A stretch of DNA of 53,572 bases, from the NCBI RefSeq assembly GCF_022179225.1, contig NZ_BPQL01000067.1, positions 1 through 53,572 on the forward strand. The letters are read 5' to 3'. The DNA is from Methylobacterium goesingense. Lineage in GTDB: Bacteria > Pseudomonadota > Alphaproteobacteria > Rhizobiales > Beijerinckiaceae. Positions within the stretch are counted from its first letter, which is position 1; each line of letters begins with the position of its first letter. A program made the position numbers and the translations under genes. Positions 26,506 through 35,775 of this stretch are shown in pieces. The notes under the pieces are model-generated. The model had not been told where the DNA came from and did no database searches. It saw only the letters and a program-made list of their open reading frames with translations.

Positions 26506-27410
26506 GCTCCCAGGTCCCTTGCGTCCATTCCCGTCGCCGCATCGAGTCCGACGAGGAAGAGCCCCGCCCGATCGGCCGCCGCGATGGTGGCGGGCCGGTC
26601 GATGATCAGGGTGAAGCGGGCCTGGACGGCGAGCCCGGCGCAGCCCGCCGCCGCCGCGTTGGCGACGGTGCGCGGCCCGATCGCCGGGAGATCGACGCGC
26701 AAATCCTGGCCGACCTTGGCGAGCTTCACCAGGACGATGCCGGCCTGCGCCCGGCCGAAGCCGAGGGGACGCCGGGCGAGGCTCCGGGCCCGGGCCAGCA
26801 TCCGGTCGGTGCCTTCGGGGCCTTCCACGGCCAGGGCGCGCTGGCCCGCCAGCACCGCCGCCTGTCCGACATCGTGGGGCGACAGCGCTCCCAGAAGGGC
26901 CTGCCCGGCCGCGATGGAGACGGCGGCCACCGCGTCGGGCCGGTGGCGGCCCATCACCCCCGCCGGGCTCAGGAGATCGGGAGCGACCTCGTGGACACCC
27001 ACCACCCCGTGGCCGTTCTCCTCCAGGAGCGCGAGAGCGCCGCGCAGGAGCCGGTCGTCGCCGCCGCCCGAGATCGCCCGCAGGGCCTCGCGGTTGCGCA
27101 GGGCCGCGGCGGCATTGAGGATCGCGGCCGGGTTGGGGCGCGAGACGCCGCCGGCCGGCACCACGCTGACGGGACCCCAGCGCTTCAGGACGGCGAGAAT
27201 GCCGGCGATGTCGAGGAGGTCGACGGTGGCGGCAGCCCGGGCGCGCATGGCCGGCTCGGCGAAGCCCCGGATCGCCAGGATGCGGTAGGGCCGCCCCGCC
27301 CGGTCGAGGGAGCCCGCCACGAGTTCCGGCAGGCGACCGGCCCCCGCGACCAGCACCAGCGCCGCGGGCAGCGGCTCGGCGCGCGCGGCCGGCGCGGGAT
27401 TTGCGCTCAC
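26502..27410 (-). CDS. lpxI: UDP-2,3-diacylglucosamine hydrolase LpxI
   Basis: Cleaves UDP-2,3-diacylglucosamine to lipid X and UMP; LpxI replaces the unrelated LpxH in alphaproteobacteria. The 302-aa protein shows LVLVAGAGRLPELVAGSLDR near the start, DVGQAAVLAGQRALAVEGPEGTDRML mid-protein, and KVGQDLRVDLPAIGPRTVANA in the C-terminal half, as in the DUF1009 family. It overlaps both neighbours by 4 bp (27407-27410 with lpxA, 26502-26505 with lpxB), implying coupled translation. Confidence 0.94.
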   Translation of the reverse strand: MSANPAPAARAEPLPAALVLVAGAGRLPELVAGSLDRAGRPYRILAIRGFAEPAMRARAAATVDLLDIAGILAVLKRWGPVSVVPAGGVSRPNPAAILNAAAALRNREALRAISGGGDDRLLRGALALLEENGHGVVGVHEVAPDLLSPAGVMGRHRPDAVAAVSIAAGQALLGALSPHDVGQAAVLAGQRALAVEGPEGTDRMLARARSLARRPLGFGRAQAGIVLVKLAKVGQDLRVDLPAIGPRTVANAAAAGCAGLAVQARFTLIIDRPATIAAADRAGLFLVGLDAATGMDARDLGA

Positions 27411-28219
27411 GGTGCGCCCGGCGCCTCGCGCGGCGTGCAGATCGAGCGTTTGCCGCCCACACGGATGAAGGCGATGATCTCGGCCACCGCGCGGTGGTGC
27501 TCGAACTCGGAGGCCACGTCCTCCACCCGCTCCATCAGCGTCCCCTCGTTGGCGAAGAGCAGGCGATAGGCCCGGCGCAGGGCGTGGATGTCCTCGCGGG
27601 CGAACCCGCGCCGCTGCAGGCCGATGATGTTGAGGCCCGACAGGTAGGCCCGGTTGCCCAGCGCCATGCCGTAGGGAATGCAGTCGTTCTCCAGGCCCGA
27701 CAGGCCGCCCACGAAGGCGTGCGCGCCCACGCGCGCGAACTGGATCACGGCCGCGCCGCCCCCCAGGATCGCGTAGTCACCGACGCTGCAATGGCCGGCC
27801 AGCATGACGTTGTTGGAGAACACGACGCCGTCGCCCACCCGGCAATCGTGCCCGACATGCGAATTGGCCAGGAAGGTGCAGTTGTCGCCCACCGTGGTCT
27901 CGAGGCCACCGCCGGCGGTCCCCGGATTCATGGTGACGCCCTCGCGGATCAGGCAATCCGCACCGATCGTCAGGGTGGAGTCCTCGCCCTTGAACTTCAG
28001 GTCCTGCGGCGGATGCCCGATGGAGGCGAAGGGATAGAGCCGCGTGCGGGGTCCGATCGTGGTCCGGCCGGCGACGACGACGTGGCTGACGAGTTCGCAG
28101 CCCGCGCCCAGAGTCACGCCGGGGCCGACGTGGCAGAACGGCCCGATCCGGACGCCCTCCCCCAGGGTTGCGCCGTCCTCGATCACCGCGCTCGGGTGGA
28201 TCCCGGGGCCCGCGCTCAC
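27407..28219 (-). CDS. lpxA: UDP-N-acetylglucosamine O-acyltransferase
   Basis: First enzyme of lipid A synthesis: transfers 3-hydroxyacyl from ACP to UDP-GlcNAc. The 270-aa protein is built of left-handed beta-helix hexapeptide repeats ([20 protein letters not shown] onward), with the catalytic-His region [12 protein letters not shown], the [20 protein letters not shown] segment, and a C-terminal helical domain ([15 protein letters not shown]). Translation should start at a GTG (28219) overlapping the fabZ stop; no ATG lies close enough in frame. The longer frame to 28375 runs antisense-like through fabZ and is not plausible. Confidence 0.95.
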   Translation of the reverse strand: MSAGPGIHPSAVIEDGATLGEGVRIGPFCHVGPGVTLGAGCELVSHVVVAGRTTIGPRTRLYPFASIGHPPQDLKFKGEDSTLTIGADCLIREGVTMNPGTAGGGLETTVGDNCTFLANSHVGHDCRVGDGVVFSNNVMLAGHCSVGDYAILGGGAAVIQFARVGAHAFVGGLSGLENDCIPYGMALGNRAYLSGLNIIGLQRRGFAREDIHALRRAYRLLFANEGTLMERVEDVASEFEHHRAVAEIIAFIRVGGKRSICTPREAPGAP

Positions 28220-28680
28220 TCGGTCACCAGCATGGCGCCGATATCGGCCTCGGCCACCAGCACGCCGTCGACCCGCGCCTCGCCGCGGAACCACCACATG
28301 GTGCGGCGGTGGTTCGTCTTGGTCATGTGGTAGTGCACCGTATCCCCCGGCACGACGGGCTTGCGGAACTTGCACTTGTCGATGGTCATGAAGAAAACCT
28401 GCTTCGTCTTCAGGTTCTCGGTCATGATGTGACGGCAGCAGATGGCACCGGCGGTCTGAGCCATGCCCTCGATCAGCAGGACGCCTGGAAACACCGGCAG
28501 TCCGGGAAAATGGCCGGTGAATTGCGGCTCGTTGATCGTGACGTTCTTCACGCCGATACAGCTGCGGTCGCCGTCGATCTCGATGATCCGGTCGATCATC
28601 AGGAATGGGTAGCGGTGCGGCAGCAATTCCAGGACCTGCTGGATATCAGCCGAGCCGAACTCTCGCGGCATGTCGTTCAT
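28216..28680 (-). CDS. fabZ: 3-hydroxyacyl-ACP dehydratase FabZ
   Basis: Dehydrates beta-hydroxyacyl-ACP in fatty acid elongation. The 154-aa hotdog protein has [14 protein letters not shown] and the catalytic pair in [20 protein letters not shown] (His57 and Glu71). It sits between lpxD and lpxA, the standard placement that balances fatty acid and lipid A flux. It overlaps lpxA by 4 bp; upstream a 208-bp gap separates it from lpxD, unusually wide for this operon, so an internal promoter is possible. Confidence 0.97.
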   Translation of the reverse strand: MNDMPREFGSADIQQVLELLPHRYPFLMIDRIIEIDGDRSCIGVKNVTINEPQFTGHFPGLPVFPGVLLIEGMAQTAGAICCRHIMTENLKTKQVFFMTIDKCKFRKPVVPGDTVHYHMTKTNHRRTMWWFRGEARVDGVLVAEADIGAMLVTE

Positions 28681-28888
28681 CGATCAGATAACCTCACTGA
28701 GCGCGCCGACGCCCCCGCCGTCCCGCCTCGTTTCCCAAATCACCAACGCATTGGACGCGCCTTCATTCGCGAGATGATGAATGGATGCAAGCCCCGGCCG
28801 CCGATTGAACGCATGCCGGCTACCGATCGAGGACGGGGCGGCCGCGCATAAAACGGGGCTCGCCACACGCCGCCTGCGAAGGCCGGCC

Positions 28889-29944
28889 TCAGCCCTTCGG
28901 TTCGTCGCCGCCGGAGCGCTCGGCGAGGCGTGCCAGAGTGGTGAGTTCCCGGAACCAGGCGCGCACCGGCTTGGCCGGCGTCCCTCCCCAGCGGCTGCCC
29001 GGCGGCACGTCGCGGTTCACGTTGGAGGAGCCGGCGATCTGTGAACCCATGCCGATGCGCAGGTGCCCGACGACGCCGACCTGTCCGCCGAGGACAACGT
29101 AATCCTCGAGGGTGGTCGAGCCGGAGATGCCCACACCGGAGACGATGACGCAGTGGCGTCCGATCACGACGTTGTGAGCGATCTGCACGAGGTTATCGAT
29201 CTTGGTGCCCTCGCCGATCACCGTGTCGCGGCTGGCGCCGCGGTCGATCGTGGTGTTGGCACCGATCTCGACATCGTCCTGAACGATGACGCGGCCGATC
29301 TGCGGTACCTTGAGGTGGCCGCCGGGACCCATGGCGAACCCGAACCCATCCTGTCCGAGGCGCGCACCCGGGTGGATGATGACCCGGTTTCCCACCAGGG
29401 CATGCGTCAGGGTGACCCCGGCGCCGATGGCACAGTCCCGCCCGATCCGCACGCCCGGTCCGATGCTGGCATTGGCACCCACGATGGTGCCGGACCCGAT
29501 CTCGACGTTCGGGCCAATGACGGCACCCGGATCCACGTGGACGCCGGGCTCGAGCCGTGCCTCAGGATGGACATGGGCGCCCGGGGCCACACCGCTCGCC
29601 GCGAAGAGCGAGGCGGGTCGCATCGCGTCGGGATGCAGGCGGGCGAGCAGCCCCGCATAGGCCCGGTAGGGATCGCGCAGGACGAGGGCGACGGTGCCGG
29701 CCGGCACGCGGGGCGCGAAGCGCGGCGAGACCAGGCAGATGCCTGCCCGGGTCGCGGCGAGCGCGTCCCCGTAGCGGGCGTTGTCCATGTAGGCGACATC
29801 CTGCGGCGTCGCCGATTCGAGGGGCGCGGCCCCGGTGATCACGCGGTGTGGATCGGCGCCCTCGGGCAACGAAACGCCAGCAGCCTCGGCGATGGCGCCG
29901 AGGCTGAGGGTGGTGGACGCGGAGAAGAAGACCGGATCTGACAT
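28889..29944 (-). CDS. lpxD: UDP-3-O-acylglucosamine N-acyltransferase
   Basis: Third enzyme of lipid A synthesis; adds the N-linked 3-hydroxyacyl chain. The 351-aa protein has an N-terminal uridine-binding domain ([29 protein letters not shown]) and a long hexapeptide beta-helix from about residue 115 ([20 protein letters not shown]). It contains [20 protein letters not shown] and the catalytic-His stretch [15 protein letters not shown]. It is 45 bp downstream of bamA with a hairpin between them. Confidence 0.97.
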   Translation of the reverse strand: MSDPVFFSASTTLSLGAIAEAAGVSLPEGADPHRVITGAAPLESATPQDVAYMDNARYGDALAATRAGICLVSPRFAPRVPAGTVALVLRDPYRAYAGLLARLHPDAMRPASLFAASGVAPGAHVHPEARLEPGVHVDPGAVIGPNVEIGSGTIVGANASIGPGVRIGRDCAIGAGVTLTHALVGNRVIIHPGARLGQDGFGFAMGPGGHLKVPQIGRVIVQDDVEIGANTTIDRGASRDTVIGEGTKIDNLVQIAHNVVIGRHCVIVSGVGISGSTTLEDYVVLGGQVGVVGHLRIGMGSQIAGSSNVNRDVPPGSRWGGTPAKPVRAWFRELTTLARLAERSGGDEPKG

Positions 29945-29955
29945 GCTGTTCCAAC

Positions 29956-29983
29956 GCGCCGCCTCCCGAGAAGGAGGCGGCGC
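29956..29983 (-). terminator. Hairpin between bamA and lpxD
   Basis: Perfect 11-bp stem GCGCCGCCTCC/GGAGGCGGCGC with a 6-nt loop (arms 29956-29966 and 29973-29983). It lies within the 45-bp junction, 11 bp before the lpxD ATG on the minus strand. The downstream-facing arm contains GGAGG, about 17 nt from the ATG, so it could attenuate or shield lpxD translation rather than fully terminate. Confidence 0.5.
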
Positions 29984-29989
29984 TCGATG

Positions 29990-32533
29990 TCAGAAGCGCG
30001 AGCCGCCGGAGAACCGGAAGGCCTGGATCTGATCCTGGCCGACGCGGCCGAAGGCGGTCTTGATGCCTTCGTCCTTCGAGAGGGCGTAGGCGTAGTCGAA
30101 GCGGATCGGGCCGAGCGGCGAGTTCCAGAGGATCGAGGCACCGACCGAGGAGCGGATGATCAGCTTGTCGCGGACGTTCACGCACTCGGGCTCGACGCCG
30201 ATGGTCGCCTGGTTGAAGTTACAGCCGCTGCCCGGCGCGAAGCCGTTGATGAAGCGATCGTTGTTCACGTCGAACTGCGTGCGGCCGTTATAGCCGAACA
30301 GCGTACCGGCATCGGCGAAGACCGCGCCCTTCAGGCCCAGATCCCGCGGGATGCCGGGGAGCGGGAACTGAACTTCGACCGTGCCGCCGAAGTAGGTCGA
30401 GCCACCGATGGCGTTCGAACGGCTGTCGGAGATGCCGATGTCGCGCGGGCCGATGCCGTTGGGTGCGAAGCCGCGCACGAGCGACGGGCCAAGGAAGAAC
30501 TGATCGGTGATGCGCAGGGGCTGGTTGTTCAGGGCCTCGATGTGACCGCCCTGGAAGCGCACGAAGCCGACGATGTCCTCGTAGAACTCCTTGTAGTAGC
30601 GGGCATCACCCGTCACGCGGAAGAACTTCGAGTCGCCGCCCAGACCCGCGAGGTCCGGCTTCAGCTCGGCGTAGAGGCCGTTGCGCGGCGAGGCGAAGTT
30701 GTCGAGGGTCGAGTAGGCGAGCGTCAGACCGGCAAGCGAGGTGAGGGTCGAGCCCTGCGATCCCTTGAGTGCAATCGAAGCTTCGCCATCTGCGGCACAG
30801 AGCGGAAACGCTGCCTGCTCACCGACCGCACCCGTGGCCTTCAGGCCGTTCGTGAGGGTCGTATAGCCCGGAATCGGGTTCGAGCAGTCGTTGTACGGCC
30901 GCTTGACGGTGTTCGGGACGCGCAGCTCGGTGTTGTAGAGCGAGTAGCGCAGGGTGACACCGAACTCCTCCGTGATCGGCAGGCCGACGCGGAGCTGTCC
31001 ACCGTAGACCGTGGTCTCGTAGCGCGAGTAGCGGGTCTGGTCGCTGTACTTGTAGAAGGCGTCGAAGCCGGCGGCCAAGCGATAGCCCAGGAAGTACGGC
31101 TCCGTGAACGAGAAGTCGAACCCGCGCGAGTACTGGCCACCGGTGCCGGCGACGCGGACATACTGGCCGCGTCCGAGGAAGTTCGACTCGGAGACCGAGA
31201 CCTCGCCGATGATGCCGTCCTGGGTGGAGTAGCCGCCCGCCACCGAGAACGAGCCCGTGGGCTGATCCTCGACGTCGATGTTGATGATCACGCGGTCGGC
31301 CGAGGAGCCCGGCTCGTTGGAGAAGCGGACCTTCTTGAAGAAGCCGAGGCCGTTCAGACGCCGCTCGGCGCGATCGGTCAGCACCCGGTTGTAGGCGTCG
31401 CCCTCGGTGATATCGAGCTCGCGACGGATGACGTAGTCGCGGGTGCGGGTGTTGCCGCGGATGTTGATGCGCTCGACATAGACGCGCGGACCGTCCTCGA
31501 CCACGAAGCCGAGGGCCACCGTGTGGGTGGCGCGGTCACGCTGTCCGGTGGGGCGCACCTGCGCGAAGGGGTAGCCCTGGCGGCCGACCTGGTTGGTCAC
31601 GCCGTTGAGGGTCCGCTCAACGTCCTCGGCGTTGTAGACGTCGCCGACCTGGGCACGCACTTCGCCGTCGAGCTTCTGGGTATCGAGGCCCGGCAGGCGG
31701 GAATCGATCGCCACCGCGCCGACGCGGTACTGCTCGCCTTCCTCGACAGTGACGGTGATGACCCAGCCGGCGTCACCCTCGCCCTCGACGTAGCGAGCAT
31801 CGGCGTTGACGACGCGGAAATCGGCGTAGCCGTTCTTGAGGTAGTAGCGCCGGACGATGTCGAGATCGCTGGTGATGCGATCGGGATCGTAGACGTCCGA
31901 GGTCTTGATGAAGCTGAGGAAGTTCATCTCCGACGAGGACATGAGCTCGCGCAGCTTGGAATCGGAATAGACGTTGTTGCCGACGAAGTTGATCGCCTTG
32001 ATGCCGGTCTTGTCGCCTTCCTCGATGACGTAGATCACGTCGAGGCGGCCGTTCGGCAGATCCACCGTGCGGAAGCTCACCTTCGCGGTGCCGCGGCCGG
32101 CGCGGCGGTAGACTTCCTTGATGCGCTGGATATCGGCCTGGACCACGCCCTGGCTGAAGGCGCCACGGGCCTTGGCCTCGACCTCGCCCTCGAGGGTGGC
32201 CTTCTCGATCTTCTTGTTCCCCTCGAACACCACCCGATTGATGATGTTGTTCTCGCGGACGCTCACCACCGTGCCGCCGCCGCTGCGCGACACCTTCACG
32301 TCGGAGAACATGCCGGTCGCCAGCAGGTTGCGGCGAGCCTCTTCGGGGGAGCCCGAAGCGGTGCCGGTCACGTAGGACCGGATCGTGTCGGCATCGACAC
32401 GCTTGTTACCCTGGACGACGATCTGCTGCGCCTGAGCGGCGCCACCGAGGACCAGGCCAGCGGCCGCCGCGGCGACTAGGACGATGGTCTGTTCCGCCGA
32501 CTTGCGCCGGCGCTTCCCCGTCATCGACATCAT
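29990..32533 (-). CDS. bamA: Outer membrane protein assembly factor BamA
   Basis: Central Omp85 pore of the BAM complex that folds beta-barrel proteins into the outer membrane. The 847-aa precursor has a signal peptide (SAEQTIVLVAAAAAGLVLGG, then AAQAQQ), five POTRA domains to about residue 425, then a 16-strand barrel. The barrel carries the loop-6 motif LVRGFAPNGIGPRD and ends GGSRF, with the terminal Phe of the beta-signal. ATG 32533 (MMSMTGKRRRKS) is preferred; an upstream in-frame ATG at 32674 lacks signal-peptide logic. It follows rseP after a 329-bp gap with a strong hairpin. Confidence 0.97.
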   Translation of the reverse strand: MMSMTGKRRRKSAEQTIVLVAAAAAGLVLGGAAQAQQIVVQGNKRVDADTIRSYVTGTASGSPEEARRNLLATGMFSDVKVSRSGGGTVVSVRENNIINRVVFEGNKKIEKATLEGEVEAKARGAFSQGVVQADIQRIKEVYRRAGRGTAKVSFRTVDLPNGRLDVIYVIEEGDKTGIKAINFVGNNVYSDSKLRELMSSSEMNFLSFIKTSDVYDPDRITSDLDIVRRYYLKNGYADFRVVNADARYVEGEGDAGWVITVTVEEGEQYRVGAVAIDSRLPGLDTQKLDGEVRAQVGDVYNAEDVERTLNGVTNQVGRQGYPFAQVRPTGQRDRATHTVALGFVVEDGPRVYVERINIRGNTRTRDYVIRRELDITEGDAYNRVLTDRAERRLNGLGFFKKVRFSNEPGSSADRVIINIDVEDQPTGSFSVAGGYSTQDGIIGEVSVSESNFLGRGQYVRVAGTGGQYSRGFDFSFTEPYFLGYRLAAGFDAFYKYSDQTRYSRYETTVYGGQLRVGLPITEEFGVTLRYSLYNTELRVPNTVKRPYNDCSNPIPGYTTLTNGLKATGAVGEQAAFPLCAADGEASIALKGSQGSTLTSLAGLTLAYSTLDNFASPRNGLYAELKPDLAGLGGDSKFFRVTGDARYYKEFYEDIVGFVRFQGGHIEALNNQPLRITDQFFLGPSLVRGFAPNGIGPRDIGISDSRSNAIGGSTYFGGTVEVQFPLPGIPRDLGLKGAVFADAGTLFGYNGRTQFDVNNDRFINGFAPGSGCNFNQATIGVEPECVNVRDKLIIRSSVGASILWNSPLGPIRFDYAYALSKDEGIKTAFGRVGQDQIQAFRFSGGSRF

Positions 32534-32862
32534 GTAATCGCCCGTCTCTTTTATCTTCAGCGCGAGTTTGCACCCGCAATCAGCCACCCGTTTGCGGGCG
32601 TCCTGACCTCTGGTCCCAAGCTCAGCTTCTATCGGGATTCCCAGGCGAAGCAAACGCTCGGGGCTCCCGCTCACCCGGGATTTTGCGGAGACGTGGCCTT
32701 CCGGTCACTTAACGCCGCGCTTCGATCCCCCAACAGGGTCAACGAATCGTTCCGCGCGGGGCGTCGCTGCCCCGCGCGGAACGAAGAATGCGATGGTGGT
32801 GAAAGACTTTAGGCGTCCCGGAACGGGATGCGCCCACAATCCACAGGCGCGTCGGGCCGATT
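32534..32862. other. 329-bp gap between rseP and bamA
   Basis: No gene is supported. The gap contains a perfect 16-bp hairpin at 32747-32784. The bamA-proximal ~200 bp probably carry the bamA promoter and leader, but I cannot pick out convincing -35/-10 boxes. The width is notable for an operon whose other members mostly overlap. Confidence 0.5.
32747..32784 (-). terminator. Terminator-like hairpin after rseP
   Basis: Perfect 16-bp stem TCGTTCCGCGCGGGGC with loop GTCGCT (arms 32747-32762 and 32769-32784), about 78 bp after the rseP stop on the minus strand. No T-run is present. It probably isolates rseP transcription from bamA. Confidence 0.6.
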
Positions 32863-34023
32863 TCAGGTCCCGCGGCCGCGCCAGGAGAAACCGAGGTTCA
32901 GGATGTCGTTCCAGGCGGCGAAGAGCATGAGGAACAGCACGAGCGCCAGCCCGATCCGGAAGCCGATCTCCTGCGTGCGCTCGCTCAAGGGGCGCCCGCG
33001 CACGGCCTCGAAGGCGTAGAACAGCAGGTGGCCGCCATCGAGAAGCGGGACCGGAAAGAGGTTGAGGAGCCCGATCGAGACGGAGAGCAGGGCCACCAGC
33101 CCGATCAAGCCGCCGACGCCGCCGACCTTGGCGACCTCGCCCGAGACCCGTGCGATCCCGATCGGACCCGAGAGCTGGTCGGGAGATTCCCGGCCCGTAA
33201 GGAGCTTGCCGATGTAGTCGACGGTCCGGTCGACCACGAAATAGGTCTCGTACACGCCGAGGCCGAGGGAATCGACGGGGCCGTAATGAACGAGCTTGGC
33301 ATCGGCCGCCTTGGGGCCCTGGATGCCGAGGCGGCCGAAGCGATGCCGGCCGAACGGCGTCACGTCTTCCTTGCTTTCCGGCACGGCGACGAGGTCCTGG
33401 GTCTGGCCGTTGCGCTCCACCGTGATGGTGAGCGCGTTCCCGGCCGCACCCGAGACCGTGCGCTGCATGTCGGTGAAGCTGCTGATCCGCGATCCGCCGA
33501 TGGCGCGGATCACGTCGCCGGGCTGGAAGCCGGCGCGGGCGGCGGCGCTGTCCGGGACCACGGCCTCGACGCGGGCCGGCGTCTCGTAGCGGCCGTTGAG
33601 GTAGATGGCGCCCGAGAAGAGCGCGATGGCGAGGAGGAAGTTGGCGATGGGGCCGGCCGCCACGATGGCGGCGCGCTTGGGGAGAGATTGAGTCGGGAAG
33701 CTCGTCGCCCGCTCACCCGGGCTCATGCGCGCCACCGCCGCGGGGTCCGGCACGCTGGCGCCGTTGGCGTCGCCGTGAAACTTGACGTAACCGCCCAGCG
33801 GCACCGCCGAGAGCTTCCAGCGCGTCCCGTAACGATCGTTGAACCCGAACAGCTCTGGGCCAAAGCCGAGGGAGAAGGCGTGGACGCCGACGCCGCACCA
33901 GCGCCCGACCAGGAAGTGCCCCATCTCGTGGACGAAGACGACGATGCTCAGCACGATCAAGAAGGGGATCACGGCACCGAAGAATCCGGTTGCCGTGCCG
34001 CCCATGGCGTTCAGGAAGTCCAT
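32863..34023 (-). CDS. rseP: RIP metalloprotease RseP (site-2 protease)
   Basis: Intramembrane zinc protease that cleaves anti-sigma factors and signal-peptide remnants. The 386-aa protein has HEMGH at residues 32-36 in the first helix (VFVHEMGHFLVGRWCGV), a PDZ domain at about 125-205 (AARAGFQPGDVIRAIGGSRI), and the second zinc motif NLFPVPLLDGGHLLFY. The gene normally follows dxr directly; here emrAB-tetR lie between, leaving rseP 162 bp downstream of emrB on the same strand. Confidence 0.96.
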   Translation of the reverse strand: MDFLNAMGGTATGFFGAVIPFLIVLSIVVFVHEMGHFLVGRWCGVGVHAFSLGFGPELFGFNDRYGTRWKLSAVPLGGYVKFHGDANGASVPDPAAVARMSPGERATSFPTQSLPKRAAIVAAGPIANFLLAIALFSGAIYLNGRYETPARVEAVVPDSAAARAGFQPGDVIRAIGGSRISSFTDMQRTVSGAAGNALTITVERNGQTQDLVAVPESKEDVTPFGRHRFGRLGIQGPKAADAKLVHYGPVDSLGLGVYETYFVVDRTVDYIGKLLTGRESPDQLSGPIGIARVSGEVAKVGGVGGLIGLVALLSVSIGLLNLFPVPLLDGGHLLFYAFEAVRGRPLSERTQEIGFRIGLALVLFLMLFAAWNDILNLGFSWRGRGT

Positions 34024-34130
34024 GCGTCGATCCTTTCGGCCTCCCCGGGGCCGTCGTTCCGCTCTAGCAGATCGTGTGCGTACGACGCGAACGCAAACCG
34101 GAACGGCGAATTTCGGCGTCGCAGCGGCGC

Positions 34131-34151
34131 GCGGGGACCGGATATCCCCGC
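34131..34151 (-). terminator. Short hairpin between emrB and rseP
   Basis: Stem GCGGGG/CCCCGC with a 9-nt loop (arms 34131-34136 and 34146-34151), about 35 bp after the emrB stop on the minus strand. With only 6 bp and no T-run it would be a weak terminator, so read-through into rseP is possible. Confidence 0.35.
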
Positions 34152-34185
34152 ATTCCCGGTGACAGGGTAAAGAGCGGGGCCGGCC

Positions 34186-35766
34186 TCAATGCCCCCCACC
34201 GGCACCCGCCGCCGCGCGAGGCCGGCGGATGAAGGGCACGGCGCAGGCCATGGCCACGAACAAGATGGTGAGCACCAGGAACACGTCGGTGAAGCCCATC
34301 ACCAGCCCCTGCATCCGAACGGTATTCATCATTGCCTTCAGGGCCATGGCGTCGGCGTTGCCCCCCAGTATCTCGAACTGCCGGCGTGTCATCTCCAGGC
34401 GTTCGAGGACGGCGGTGTTCGTCCAGGTGAAGCGCTCGTGCAGCCGCGCGAGGTGGAGGTCCCAGCGGTCGTTGAGCACGGTGTTGATCAGCGCGAGGCC
34501 GACGGCGCCGCCGAGATTGCGAGTGAGGTTGTAGAGCCCCGAGGCGTTCTTCATCCGGGCCGGCGGCAAGGTACCAAGCGCGATGTTGTTGATCGGGATC
34601 ATGCACAGCATCAGCGAGCAGCCACGCAGGACCTGCGGCACCAGGAGCTCCCAGAAATCCCAGTCCTTGGTCAGCCCCGTGACCATCCAGGTGCCGGTGG
34701 CGAAGCCGAGGAACCCGAGCCCCATCATCAGGCGCGGATCGACCTTGCCCGAGAAGCGCCCGGCGATCGGCGCGGTGGCGAACATGCAGAGGCCCGAGAC
34801 GAACATGGTCTCGCCGATCTGCAGCGCGGAGTAGCCGCGCACCCGGCCGAGATAGACCGGGTACAGGTAGGTCAGCCCGTACAGGCCGATGCCGAGGACG
34901 AAGCTGAAGATGCTGCCGGCCGCGAAGTTCCGGTCGGAGAAGGCGCGCAGGTCGACGATGGGCTCGGCCGCCGTGAAGGCCCGCCAGAAGAAGGCCGGCC
35001 CGGCCGTGAAGCAGACCACCGCGCAGGCGAAGACCGTCTCGTCCGCGAGCCAGTCGTGGTTCGGCCCCTCCTCCAGCACGTATTCGAGGCAGCCGAGCAT
35101 CAGCGCCATGAAGGCGAGGCCGAACCAGTCGAAGCGCTTGAACAGCGCGAGGTTCGGCTCGTCGAAATCGACCAGCAGGTAGGTGGACACCGTGACGAAG
35201 ATCCCCGGCACGACGTTCACGAGGAACAGCCAGTGCCAGTCGAACAGGTCGGTGAGGTAGCCCCCCACCGTCGGCCCGATGGTGGGGGCGAGGGTCGCCA
35301 CGAGGCCGATCATCGGCGAGACGATGGACCGCTTCGAGGGCGGAAAGATCGTGAAGGCCGAGGCGAACACCGTCGGGATCATGCCGCCGCCGATGAAGCC
35401 CTGCGCGGCCCGCCAGACGATCATCTCGTTGATGGAGGTCGAGGTGGCGCACATCAGGCTCATCGCCGTGAAGCCGCCGGCCGAGACCACGAACATCCAG
35501 CGGGTCGAGACGACCCGCGACAGGAACCCGGAGAGCGGAATCGAGATCACCTCGGCGATGAGATAGCTCGTCTGGACCCAGGGGATCTCGTCGCCCGAGG
35601 CCGAGAGGCCCGCCTGGATCTCGGCGAGCGAGGCCGAGACGATCTGGATGTCCAGGATCGCCATGAACATCCCGAACACCATGCAGACGAACGCCACCAT
35701 CCGGCGGCGGTCCAGCGGCGGCTCGGCGCCCGGTGCGGCAGGTCCCAGGGTGGCGGTGGCGGCCAT
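34186..35766 (-). CDS. emrB: DHA2-family MFS drug efflux transporter, EmrB type
   Basis: Proton-driven multidrug exporter expected to work with the EmrA-type adaptor next door and an outer-membrane TolC-like channel. The 526-aa protein has about 14 hydrophobic helices. MFS/DHA2 motifs include MAILDIQIVSASLAEIQAGL with the acidic helix-1 residue, EIPWVQTSYLIAEVISIPLS, and GGGMIPTVFASAFTIF; after helix 5 comes GPTVGGYLTDLFDWHWLFLVN (motif C-like). It starts 9 bp after the emrA stop, so they are co-transcribed. Substrates cannot be predicted; solvents, detergents and phenolics are typical. Confidence 0.93.
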   Translation of the reverse strand: MAATATLGPAAPGAEPPLDRRRMVAFVCMVFGMFMAILDIQIVSASLAEIQAGLSASGDEIPWVQTSYLIAEVISIPLSGFLSRVVSTRWMFVVSAGGFTAMSLMCATSTSINEMIVWRAAQGFIGGGMIPTVFASAFTIFPPSKRSIVSPMIGLVATLAPTIGPTVGGYLTDLFDWHWLFLVNVVPGIFVTVSTYLLVDFDEPNLALFKRFDWFGLAFMALMLGCLEYVLEEGPNHDWLADETVFACAVVCFTAGPAFFWRAFTAAEPIVDLRAFSDRNFAAGSIFSFVLGIGLYGLTYLYPVYLGRVRGYSALQIGETMFVSGLCMFATAPIAGRFSGKVDPRLMMGLGFLGFATGTWMVTGLTKDWDFWELLVPQVLRGCSLMLCMIPINNIALGTLPPARMKNASGLYNLTRNLGGAVGLALINTVLNDRWDLHLARLHERFTWTNTAVLERLEMTRRQFEILGGNADAMALKAMMNTVRMQGLVMGFTDVFLVLTILFVAMACAVPFIRRPRAAAGAGGGH

Positions 35767-35775
35767 GTGCGGGGC

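Noticed and set aside
29987..32479. 830-codon open frame antisense to bamA
   Set aside because: GC-rich third-position bias opens antisense frames; the translation is low-complexity Val/Ala/Asp/Glu/Arg text with no motifs, whereas the minus strand gives a full BamA.
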